NCBI GenBank assembly: GCA_902780535.1
Contig: CACZFT010000003.1
Coordinates: 1 to 64,000, forward strand
Source: an uncultured Selenomonas sp.
GTDB lineage: Bacteria; Bacillota; Negativicutes; Selenomonadales; Selenomonadaceae
Length of the DNA: 64,000 nucleotides
Direction of reading: 5' to 3'
Below the pieces are notes generated by a model. That model saw only the letters and a list, made by a program, of their open reading frames with translations, ran no database searches and was not told the origin of the DNA. This document shows positions 35,074-43,368 of this stretch, in pieces. A program made the position numbers and the translations under genes. Every line of letters starts with the position of its first letter. Position 1 is the stretch's first letter.

Positions 35074-36304
35074 TTCCCATCCTCACATTTGGTTTCTTTA
35101 TCACCGATCCAGCCAGTTCCCGCTCTGCAGCTTCACGGATCAACTTCGCATCGATCCTTCGAATTTTCTCTTGGGGGACGCCGAGCTGCTTCAGGTCTTC
35201 GACGGCCTCGTCGGCGATGTTTGCCTTGATGATGCTGATGAGGACGATGTCGTATGTGATCGACTGGATATTCTCCCTCGCGATGACGCCTGGCCGATTC
35301 GGCGACTTGTCCGCCCAGGCTACGACGCGATAGCCATGGTGGTCAAGATATACTTTAATCTCCTTACCCACTTTTCCTGCACCGTACAAAATGATATCCG
35401 CCCACTGCGGGACAAGGCCGAACGGGTACAGATAATCCCCATCCTGCAATATGACCGCCTCTGCATCACGAATCATCATCACACACGTCCAGATGAAACA
35501 GTACTGCCGCAGAATATTCGGGATGCGTTCTTCCGCCTCTAGGAACTTCCTCCGCAAGGTTCGAAAATAAAGCGCAATACGCTCAGCATCATCTATCCGC
35601 TTCGTTCCGACAATCGAGTCGTTTCGTAGACAATAATGGTATAAAAGTTTTCCAGACACGCAAATGCAGTTTGCATGCAACATCGCAGGAATCACCACGA
35701 CATAATCTTCACCAAAAACAATACGGGGATTCACATCATTTTGGAAACGGCGAAGAACCTCTGTACGAAAAACTTTTCCGCACAAGGACAAGACCACCGA
35801 CGATTGATAAAAACGATCGAGAAAAATGATATGAGACAGCAACCACTCAATCCGTTCACTGCGATAAACACCTGCCGGCGCGGATTCTGGATCCTCCATC
35901 CGATATGTCTCATAGTCGCGATAAAATCCAGAAGTCACAATGTCCGCGTCCTCACGCAACGCAATGTCCATCAGCGTTGCGAACATATCTGGCTCTACAA
36001 AATCATCTGAATCGATGCAGGCAACGTAAGGACTTGTTACTAGCTTAAGTCCCGCAATTCGTGCGCTGACAAGCCCACCGTTTTCTTTATGCAGAACGGT
36101 AAGCTGCGGGTATCTTTCTGCATACTGATCTAATATCTCTCCACTGCGATCTGTCGAGCCGTCATCCACGCAGATAATTTCTCGCACCAGCTGCGTCTGC
36201 CCAAGGATGCTCTCAAGGCAGCGACTCAAATACGGTCCGACATTATAAACAGGAGCAACAACGGAAAGCGGCAACTTGGCAGCACTCTTTTTTACGCACT
36301 GCAT
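35051..36304 (-). CDS. Family 2 glycosyltransferase with C-terminal Rossmann-like module (GT2b)
   Basis: 417 residues. The GT-A domain begins LSVVAPVYNVGPYLSRCLESIL, with CVDDGSTDRSGEIL and ACIDSDDFVEPDMF. From about residue 310 the module ADIILYGAGKVGKEIKVYL begins, with WADKSPNRPG after it. ATG at 36304 is chosen because GGAGGG lies six bases upstream; the ATG at 36310 touches it. A G8 tract 50 bases upstream could change the coupling with the preceding gene. Role: sugar transfer to the surface glycan; donor unknown. Confidence 0.88.
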   Translation of the reverse strand: MQCVKKSAAKLPLSVVAPVYNVGPYLSRCLESILGQTQLVREIICVDDGSTDRSGEILDQYAERYPQLTVLHKENGGLVSARIAGLKLVTSPYVACIDSDDFVEPDMFATLMDIALREDADIVTSGFYRDYETYRMEDPESAPAGVYRSERIEWLLSHIIFLDRFYQSSVVLSLCGKVFRTEVLRRFQNDVNPRIVFGEDYVVVIPAMLHANCICVSGKLLYHYCLRNDSIVGTKRIDDAERIALYFRTLRRKFLEAEERIPNILRQYCFIWTCVMMIRDAEAVILQDGDYLYPFGLVPQWADIILYGAGKVGKEIKVYLDHHGYRVVAWADKSPNRPGVIARENIQSITYDIVLISIIKANIADEAVEDLKQLGVPQEKIRRIDAKLIREAAERELAGSVIKKPNVRMGNDGRQFL

Positions 36305-36349
36305 TTGCATCCCTCCATTGTGGATAATTCAAAATTGATTAATTTTTGA

Positions 36350-37786
36350 TTACCCCCCCCGTTTTTTATTTTTTAATTTTTTATAGTTCATTTTGCAATG
36401 ATCCAGTTCCCTTTCCAGGCGCTCTCCAAATTTCTCGATAGAAAAATGCCTTTCGTAAACTTTCCGCCCGCATGCGCCGATTGATTGCCATTGCTGTTTT
36501 GCCGCCAGCACGCGTTCCATAGCACTCGCCAGATGACCTGGCTGGTTGTCCTCGCAGACAAATGCATTGACTCCATCCGCAAGATATGATACCAAGCCGT
36601 TGTTCCTTACTGTCAGGCAAACCTTCGCATGCATCAACCCCTCCACGCAAACCGTGGAAAGCATCTCCTCATGCGAAGCACAAACAACAACATCGATATA
36701 TCGATAGGCCTCTTCCATCTCGCTGCGCGTCAAAACGCCTTTGCATTTCACGCAAGAGAGAGCTTGTGCCCGCTCCACCACCTCGCGCCCATAGGCACTG
36801 GAACTCTGCGCACCAATAATCCAAAACTCCGCAGCTACATCAGGATGTCCTTCCTTTAGGATTCGCACCGCATCTAAAAATTCTCGCTGTCCTTTGTTGG
36901 CGTCGCAATACCCGATGATAGCAAATACAGGACGACCTCCTACCATATTCCATTTATCCCATGTATCGGGGATGCCATACGGCATTACGCCAATCGAAAC
37001 GCTTGGGTAATGTCGTAAAAAGACCGAGGCCGCCAAACGACTCACAGCCATGACGTGTATGCCATCCATCTCACGTTCTGAATCATGCGCATGAAATTGA
37101 TAGCGCATACTAGGATAGTTATTGGCATACGGCTCCCCTGCATCATGTATCCACCAGAAGGTTGGCATCATTCGCCGCATGGTACACGCTACGCGAATAT
37201 TTGAAAAAACGTTGACAAGCAAGATATCATATTGCGCAATCCACGTCTCTTCAGTCGCAGAAAGATACGGGATTGTTGGACAGCAAACGAATGTAATGCC
37301 ATTCGATTGAAGTTCTGCTTCCATATCTGGATGCATATAAGGGGCAGAAATCGTTACCTGGTAGCCACGTCGTTGCAAAGCACGCGCTGCAAACGTCAAT
37401 ACGACACTCGCGCCATCATACTTCATTTCATCCGAAAGCATCAGCACAGATGGCCGGCCGTCCTTCACAACCACAGGTAGTTGAAATGTACCACGCACCT
37501 TTTGAGCGCGATACTCCCCAAAGAACGAAATTTTTTCTGCAGGAACGTCCATTTCCAATAATTGTTCGCGCATTTCATGAACGCTGTTGCTCATGAGCAA
37601 GATTCGATCATACGAGACTTCGCGGATTTCCTTTGGCAAGTAAACGGGACGCCCGTCTATTACCTGCCCCGCGCTGGAATGATTATCCAAAAAACCGACA
37701 ATTTTGTCATCACCGAGGACATCCGCAAGCGCTACTTTCCGATTTGCGTAAAAAATGCCCGTCCCAAATAACAAGATTTTTTCCAT
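36350..37786 (-). CDS. Family 4 glycosyltransferase with N-terminal Rossmann-like module (GT4a)
   Basis: 478 residues. Residues 1-95 form the shared module (MEKILLFGTGIFYANRK, VGFLDNHSSAGQ, GRPVYLPKEI). The GT-B part follows with SVLMLSDEMKYDGASVVL, WWIHDAGEPYANNYPS, VFAIIGYCDANKGQREFLDAV and VCASHEEMLSTVCVEGLMHAK. The C-terminus, KKLKNKKRGG, is encoded by the A-rich and G8 tract at 36353-36360, so its length depends on the tract. A G7 tract lies just before the start. Confidence 0.88.
   Translation of the reverse strand: MEKILLFGTGIFYANRKVALADVLGDDKIVGFLDNHSSAGQVIDGRPVYLPKEIREVSYDRILLMSNSVHEMREQLLEMDVPAEKISFFGEYRAQKVRGTFQLPVVVKDGRPSVLMLSDEMKYDGASVVLTFAARALQRRGYQVTISAPYMHPDMEAELQSNGITFVCCPTIPYLSATEETWIAQYDILLVNVFSNIRVACTMRRMMPTFWWIHDAGEPYANNYPSMRYQFHAHDSEREMDGIHVMAVSRLAASVFLRHYPSVSIGVMPYGIPDTWDKWNMVGGRPVFAIIGYCDANKGQREFLDAVRILKEGHPDVAAEFWIIGAQSSSAYGREVVERAQALSCVKCKGVLTRSEMEEAYRYIDVVVCASHEEMLSTVCVEGLMHAKVCLTVRNNGLVSYLADGVNAFVCEDNQPGHLASAMERVLAAKQQWQSIGACGRKVYERHFSIEKFGERLERELDHCKMNYKKLKNKKRGG
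36353..36360 (-). repeat. G8 homopolymer at the GT4a/GT2b junction
   Basis: Eight G on the minus strand inside the last codons of GT4a (CGG GGG GGG TAA). With one G fewer, the frame runs on and stops at 36292, past the GT2b start codon, which would couple the two genes. Confidence 0.8.
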
Positions 37787-37799
37787 GATGGATGTTCCT

Positions 37800-37806
37800 C
37801 CCCCCC
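37800..37806 (-). repeat. G7 homopolymer just upstream of GT4a
   Basis: Seven G on the minus strand, 13 bases before the GT4a ATG. An upstream ATG preceded by GAGGGA reads through the tract. With six or nine G it would be in frame with GT4a. Confidence 0.75.
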
Positions 37807-37884
37807 TTGCGAACCATCAACTGTATCCCTCGATAGTAGAGTAAGCGATTCACCACACCTTATTCCGCCGATCCCATGATGTTT

Positions 37885-38935
37885 TTAAATCGCGTACAGC
37901 ACTGTATCAAAATACCCCAGCGAATAATGCCGCAAGTAGAACTTGTAATCTGGATGATAGCTCAGCAAGAGATCTGGCAGAGTGAAGATGTCCTCGGGAC
38001 GATGGTAGATGGAAATTGCGAGCTTCGGACGATACTTGTGGATGGACTGTTCTGCGCCTTTGAGCGCGCGCAGTTCCGAACCCTCGATGTCCATCTTGAT
38101 GAACGTCGGCCGGACGTCGCCGAGGATGTGTTCAATCGTATCGACGGGCACGATGGCGTCGCCTTCGTCTCCTACATGCGACTGCTTGCGGCCGTCGGCA
38201 ACGAAGCGAAGTTCTGTCTCCTTATCCCATGCACCTTTCGGCACGATGGTGACATGCTCGTGCCCTGCCATGCGCTCACGAATCTTCTGCTGGTTCGCCG
38301 GGTCTGGTTCCAAACAGAAAATCTGCTGATAATCGCCATTCGCCCAGTCGATAAAGAAACACGCCGATTCCCCGTCATAGCTGCCGACATCCACGAAAAC
38401 TTCATTCGGTACATGCGGCAGCTCTGGCAGATCAAAGTAGATGGACGTATAGACAACGTCCTCCACCCAGCCGCCAACGTCCAGAATCGATGATTCTTCG
38501 ACACCCAGCGAAAGAAGCTGTTCCTTCATCTCTTTATGATAAGGTCGCGACGTGATGACAACGGTTGCATTTGGATGCTCTCGGATGTCTTTTGGCGCAA
38601 TCACGGGCTTTCCCATGAGCAGCGTTCCCTGTTTTGCCTTCGCATTGTCAAGGAATCCTGCGAGCTTCATCGGCCAGAGGTCGGCAATCATCCGACCGTA
38701 ATCGCCCGTGCCAAACAACCAGATTTCTTCGGCACTAAAGATACGGTTGCGCAAATACCCCCCCCGAGTTGAACAAAGGTACACTGTCACGAATCATTTC
38801 TTTCAAATATCGATCGTCGCCCGTCATCGCGTACTGAACGCGATTGTCATAAATGCGTCGCGAGACCTCATCCATGAAATGTGCGCGACGATTTTCTGCA
38901 TTGGCTTTTACGGGATCAAAAATGTCTTTATCCAT
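37885..38935 (-). pseudogene. FkbM-family methyltransferase with Rossmann-like module, split at a G8 tract (phase-variable)
   Basis: FkbM enzymes O-methylate sugars with SAM. The N-terminal 60 residues (MDKDIFDPVKANAENRRAHF) end NSGG at the G8 tract at 38758-38765. As read, the frame then stops after VFAQPYL. With seven G, the same frame gives NSGGYLRNRIFSAEEIWLF and the complete ~350-residue protein: the shared module EIWLFGTGDYGRMIADL, then FVDVGSYDGESACFF (SAM site), FCLEPDP and TFIKMDIEGSELRALKG. A one-base change therefore switches it on. ATG at 38935 has GAGGTG upstream. Confidence 0.85.
38758..38765 (-). repeat. G8 homopolymer inside the second FkbM gene
   Basis: Eight G on the minus strand break the FkbM frame; seven would restore it. 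Confidence 0.85.
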
Positions 38936-38943
38936 AACGAATA

Positions 38944-40107
38944 TCACCTCGTGATTCCATGTGGGCTTGAAACGGCGTTTTTGCGAGCCTGTCGTCCAGC
39001 AGGCACCAATTTGTCGTTATCCTGTCCACAGCCACCACAAATCTGGCACAGCCCGACAAATCCACCTGCGAGCTCGCCGAGGCAGTGGCAGGCAATTTCG
39101 TGGCGGTCTTCTCTTTTCAACGTGTGAAGATCCACGCAGTCTCTCGCCTGAAGTCGATAGCGGCCGATGTTCGCTGCACTCCACACAACATGGCAATAAA
39201 AGATTTTTCCTTCGTTGTAGCCATGGAAGATTGGGGAACAGGCAATCCGATGTGCTTCACACGCTTCTGTCGCAAACTGAAACGGCTTCTCTGGAAATCC
39301 GAAATCACGCCACTCTTTCATCCTTGTGACCGTTGTCTGGATTGCCTTCTCATTCAGTAAAGATTGCAACTCTTTCAGACGCTTCTCGTACGGTACTTCC
39401 TGCGTATAATCGCTGATGCTGACCCATGTATCTGCGGCCGCAAGAAACGTAAGCAAACGTTCATCCGGCAGCAAGGTCCCGTTCGTGATAATCTTGATGA
39501 CACCGATACGATTGCGATAGGATGTTTTTAAAACTTCAAGAAACTCGGCAAGATTTTCATACAAGAATGGTTCTCCGCCAAGGAGCGTCAAACAGCCAAG
39601 GTAATCCACATACTGAAACAAGAGCTTGATTTCTTCTTTCAGTTGGCGCAGAGGAAATGTCACGGGATTGGAATAATATGGCACGAACATATTGCAATTC
39701 GCACATTTGAGCGTGCACTGCATCGTCAGTGCCATATGGAGTTCCATCAGAACATTTTCCTGCCGATATGTCCAATACCACCAGGTAAGGAAATATTCAA
39801 TGGCACAAAAATCTCTGTATTCCTTCAATCCAGCTACTATCAGAGAGGCTGCGATTTCTTGATAAACCCGGCCGCCGGTCATGACAAGGATTTTTTGTCC
39901 TGTACGACGCGCCAGACCTGATTCCGGTGCCAAGAGTTGATGTCCCTTCCAGCTATCCTGCTGCTCCCCCATCTTATCCATGATATAGTCCACTGAGAAG
40001 TCTCGCTGAATCTTTGACAGGCATGCTTGTGCAACATTGCCGCATCCATAGAGAATGACATGTCTCACGTCCTCCCAATCCGGCGTCAGTCTGTTTTCCA
40101 TCCTCAT
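38944..40107 (-). CDS. Radical SAM enzyme with N-terminal Rossmann-like module
   Basis: 387 residues. Residues 15-105 carry the shared module (HVILYGCGNVAQACLSKI). From about residue 125 a radical SAM domain begins: LTMQCTLKCANCNMF gives the CxxxCxxC cluster site, then LTLLGGEPFLYENLAEFLEVL. The C-terminal Cys cluster CHCLGELAGGFVGLCQICGGC suggests an auxiliary Fe-S cluster of SPASM/twitch type. Its substrate is unknown; the locus suggests a sugar or glycan-linked group. AGGAG lies just before the start. Confidence 0.85.
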   Translation of the reverse strand: MRMENRLTPDWEDVRHVILYGCGNVAQACLSKIQRDFSVDYIMDKMGEQQDSWKGHQLLAPESGLARRTGQKILVMTGGRVYQEIAASLIVAGLKEYRDFCAIEYFLTWWYWTYRQENVLMELHMALTMQCTLKCANCNMFVPYYSNPVTFPLRQLKEEIKLLFQYVDYLGCLTLLGGEPFLYENLAEFLEVLKTSYRNRIGVIKIITNGTLLPDERLLTFLAAADTWVSISDYTQEVPYEKRLKELQSLLNEKAIQTTVTRMKEWRDFGFPEKPFQFATEACEAHRIACSPIFHGYNEGKIFYCHVVWSAANIGRYRLQARDCVDLHTLKREDRHEIACHCLGELAGGFVGLCQICGGCGQDNDKLVPAGRQARKNAVSSPHGITR

Positions 40108-40114
40108 GTCACTC

Positions 40115-42265
40115 CTATACCTCCAACGGAACTTCCTTGCTCCCTACCATGTCATTGTCAAAATAAAATCCTTTCAGGATGTCTGACGAGATTTGCGCAC
40201 CTCCGTCCAGGAAGGCATAATACGCAGCAGCCTCGACACCATCCGCCCCGCTTTCAGAATCCATAGGCAAAATTTCGACGGCGTCCGCCATGTATTCGCA
40301 AATGCCTTCATTCACACGTTCTTTGATTGCAAACTGCTTCTGGTTCTCCCGATCTGGTTCCGTAACCATGTTGCCATCATCATCAATCAAGCGAATCATT
40401 CCATATGGAGCTGTCAGAAAGCTTTCCAAGAAATTCCCCTTCTTCCGCAATACACACACCGTTGCCTTCGGATCGCTATCGGATTGGAAACAAGCTTCCA
40501 TATCATTCACCTGACGATACGGATTTTGCTCCGATAAGTCTGCAAGAAAATAGAACCCAGGAAGCTCCATCTTCACAAACCGCTGGAAGTAATACTGCGT
40601 TGTCCCATAAAAACTAAAATCAACGATTCCTGCAGGCTGCTCCAAATTTCCCAGAATTCCTGAAAGGTACCTGCGATAATTGCGTTCTTGCCGCTTCTGT
40701 TCTGTCCAGATACGCGACTCATATGGCTGAAGCCATTTCAGCAAAGTGTCATCTTCATCCGTATGGACATCTTCTGACGCATGCACATCAGCTTCATCCA
40801 CCTTCAGATTGAAGCGCTGGAACAGATAATCACGAAAAGATCCAAGAAAAGCAAATGATGCAACCCGGCGGTAATCTGCCTCGGTATGCATGGTTGCCAG
40901 ATAAATGAGCTGTCTCGAAATAGGCACAAATTTTGTATGAATATCCGGCAGAGTTTCTCTCAAACGGAGAAAGTAGCGAAAATCGCGCTCCAAAAAATAT
41001 CCATCCCGAGCAAAAAACAACAACGTACGCAAATGACACGTTTTCACACGCGCTGCTAGCCACTCACAAAAACGCAGCATGACGCCGCCAAAAACGGCAT
41101 AACCAAACGTCTCCGCATCTCGGAATGGGACTTTTCCTCGGGTATCATGCAAAACAAAAGGATTCTGAAAAAGTCTTGCTGTTGAAAGTCCCAACCGAAC
41201 ATCGTCGCGCCAATTTTTCGCTACTGCCACAACACGGCCGACAGAAGATGCTTTGAGCATGTCCGACGAACTCATGAGGTAAAACGCATCAATCTCATGT
41301 TTCCGAGCCTGCTCGATATCGCTTTTCCAATTGTCGCCTATGTGCAAGATGCGTGCATCCGGATATGTTGCTTTTAAGAGCGCAAACAGTTCTCCATCCG
41401 CCTTGCTCTTCTGCAGCTCCGAAGAAAGAAGCACCTGCCGCTCCGGCAAAATGTCCAATGCACGATGGGACAACAATTGATAAAATTGTTTGCCGGAAAC
41501 ATACGTGTCACTCGTAATAAAAACTTGCTTCCCCATCTGGATCGCGCGGCGAAATGCCTCCACAACGGGAACGCGCACAACCATCAGTTCTTCTTCCAAA
41601 GAAAGTTCGAGTTCTTCGATGTGCCATGCCACCTCTGGCGACATGCCCGTCCTATTCACAATCCCTTCATAGAGTTCGTCTAAGGTTGCAAAGGGCGAAC
41701 AGGAAGCTGCAATCGTCTGGCGCAAGGTCGCGAAATCAATCCCGAGATGAAATTTCCTCTCCACCCTATCGCCTAGAATCGCAAATGCATCCGTCGGGGT
41801 CATTGCCTTGCGCGTAACGAGCGTATCGAAAAAATCAAAGGAGACAATATCATGGGCGTCTATCGCCATCTGCAAATCTTGCAACGTCTTTCCCCAATAA
41901 GGATTCGTTGCATAAGAAGTCTCCCGCCTTGCAGCACGTTCCCCATTTGCATAATAAACTGGAATCTCCACATCATTTGCGATGCGTTCATAAATAACAC
42001 GGAAGTTGCTCGGATCGGAATTGATGATGATGATATCCGCGATTCGATTGACCTCATCGAGCGCACAGATAGGAATCCCGTTGATTTCTTTTCCAATGCT
42101 TTCTTTCGCACGATCCAAAAGGGCTATAACATGAAAATCACGAATCGCCGGCAAGAGCGTCATCGTTCGGCGACCGATGCCATAAAGCGCAATCGCCTTC
42201 CCCTTTAGACGGGAAAATTTTTCACGGAAATCTTTCTGTTCCTTTTGATACTGGTCGCCAGCCAT
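40115..42265 (-). CDS. Large HAD-superfamily protein with N-terminal Rossmann-like module
   Basis: 716 residues. An N-terminal module (KAIALYGIGRRTMTLLP) precedes a HAD domain: SFDFFDTLVTRK near residue 145 (nucleophile Asp), VFITSDTYVSGK near 245 and HIGDNWKSDIEQARK near 315 (acidic motif). A long C-terminal region follows (LLFFARDGYFLERDF, FVPISRQLIYLA, IVDFSFYGTTQYYFQRF). It matches the polysaccharide-cluster predicted hydrolases COG5610. Substrate unknown; a sugar- or polyol-phosphate is plausible. It contains no membrane segment. Confidence 0.85.
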   Translation of the reverse strand: MAGDQYQKEQKDFREKFSRLKGKAIALYGIGRRTMTLLPAIRDFHVIALLDRAKESIGKEINGIPICALDEVNRIADIIIINSDPSNFRVIYERIANDVEIPVYYANGERAARRETSYATNPYWGKTLQDLQMAIDAHDIVSFDFFDTLVTRKAMTPTDAFAILGDRVERKFHLGIDFATLRQTIAASCSPFATLDELYEGIVNRTGMSPEVAWHIEELELSLEEELMVVRVPVVEAFRRAIQMGKQVFITSDTYVSGKQFYQLLSHRALDILPERQVLLSSELQKSKADGELFALLKATYPDARILHIGDNWKSDIEQARKHEIDAFYLMSSSDMLKASSVGRVVAVAKNWRDDVRLGLSTARLFQNPFVLHDTRGKVPFRDAETFGYAVFGGVMLRFCEWLAARVKTCHLRTLLFFARDGYFLERDFRYFLRLRETLPDIHTKFVPISRQLIYLATMHTEADYRRVASFAFLGSFRDYLFQRFNLKVDEADVHASEDVHTDEDDTLLKWLQPYESRIWTEQKRQERNYRRYLSGILGNLEQPAGIVDFSFYGTTQYYFQRFVKMELPGFYFLADLSEQNPYRQVNDMEACFQSDSDPKATVCVLRKKGNFLESFLTAPYGMIRLIDDDGNMVTEPDRENQKQFAIKERVNEGICEYMADAVEILPMDSESGADGVEAAAYYAFLDGGAQISSDILKGFYFDNDMVGSKEVPLEV

Positions 42266-42298
42266 TCCTAACTCGCCCCCTTGTCTGGATTCGTCATT

Positions 42299-43327
42299 TT
42301 ACAAGCAATACAAGACCGTCTCGGATTTCATCAATGCGTAGTGTCGCAGATACATCCGATATTTCGGATTGAGCGACAAAATATAGTGAGGAAGTTCAAG
42401 AATATCTTCTGGCTTGTGATAAATGCTGATTGCTAATTTGGGATGCTGCATGCGAATCGTTTTCGCCGCTCCCTGCAACGCTTCCATTTCAGAGCCTTCG
42501 ATATCCATCTTGATAAACGTAATTCGCTTGCCTGCAAGTTCTTCATCAATCGATGTCACGGGAACACAAATATTGCCATGTTCCGCAACATTGCTTCCAA
42601 CTTTGCCCAGTCCATTAAACCGTAACTCGCGCCGATCACGCCAAACGCCGTAGGGCAGGAGTGTTGTTCGTTCTTCCGAAATCGTCTTCAACGTTTCTTT
42701 GCACGCGGAAATGTTTTGCGGATCTGGCTCGAATGCATAGATATGGCAGAAATCTCTTGCCCATTCTGCAAAGGCTCGCGAAGATGCCCCATCAAAGGCT
42801 CCTGCATCGACAAAAGTTTCGTCCTTTTCATGAGGAAGGTTTGTCAGATCAAAATATGCTTTCTGTTCAAGCGCATCTATGATCTTATCTACCCGTACGA
42901 TACGTTCTTCTCGAATGCCCATATCTGCAAGTTGTTTGGCAATCTCATTTTGATAATGCTTCCCCAGTTTCCGTACGGAAAGAAAAATACGACTATCTGG
43001 ATGTGCATAAATCTCTTTGGGTGGGGACAATTGTCACCCCCCCAATTTTTCTCCCCACTTTTTTACATCATTGTCACAGATGCCTATGAAATGATCTGTT
43101 GCAAGGGCACAAACAACCTTTCCATAGCCACCAGCACCAAAAATAAGATTGTTGCGTTGTTGGTCAATCAGTGCCTTCAGTGCCTGCACCTCGGGAATTG
43201 ATGCGATGATGTCCAAGATATGGCGCTCATCTCCCGTTGCAGAATAAAGTAATCGCTTCTCAAAAATGTATTTCGAGAAATCATCCTGCAAGTGTTGATA
43301 AATTTTTCTTCCGTCCGTGATATTCAT
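42299..43327 (-). pseudogene. FkbM-family methyltransferase with Rossmann-like module, interrupted near 43037
   Basis: The N-terminal part (MNITDGRKIYQHLQDDFSKYIF) carries the shared module NNLIFGAGGYGKVVCAL and ends EKLGG followed by TGA in a G7 tract. Downstream, in the same frame, come PPKEIYAHPDSRIF, TFVDAGAFDGASSRAF, YAFEPDPQ and FIKMDIEGSEMEALQG, a complete FkbM core. If the G tract had eight G and the next C run three C, the protein would read GGVTIVPPKEIYA without a stop. So two small changes, or one internal restart, separate it from an intact gene. A paralogue of the gene at 37885-38935. AGAGGAATC lies before the start. Confidence 0.8.
43037..43043 (-). repeat. G7 homopolymer inside the first FkbM gene
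   Basis: Seven G on the minus strand directly before the in-frame TGA at 43034-43036. Confidence 0.75.
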
Positions 43328-43368
43328 GTAGATTCCTCTGCTATTGCATGTAACTCTTTTTCCGCAAA

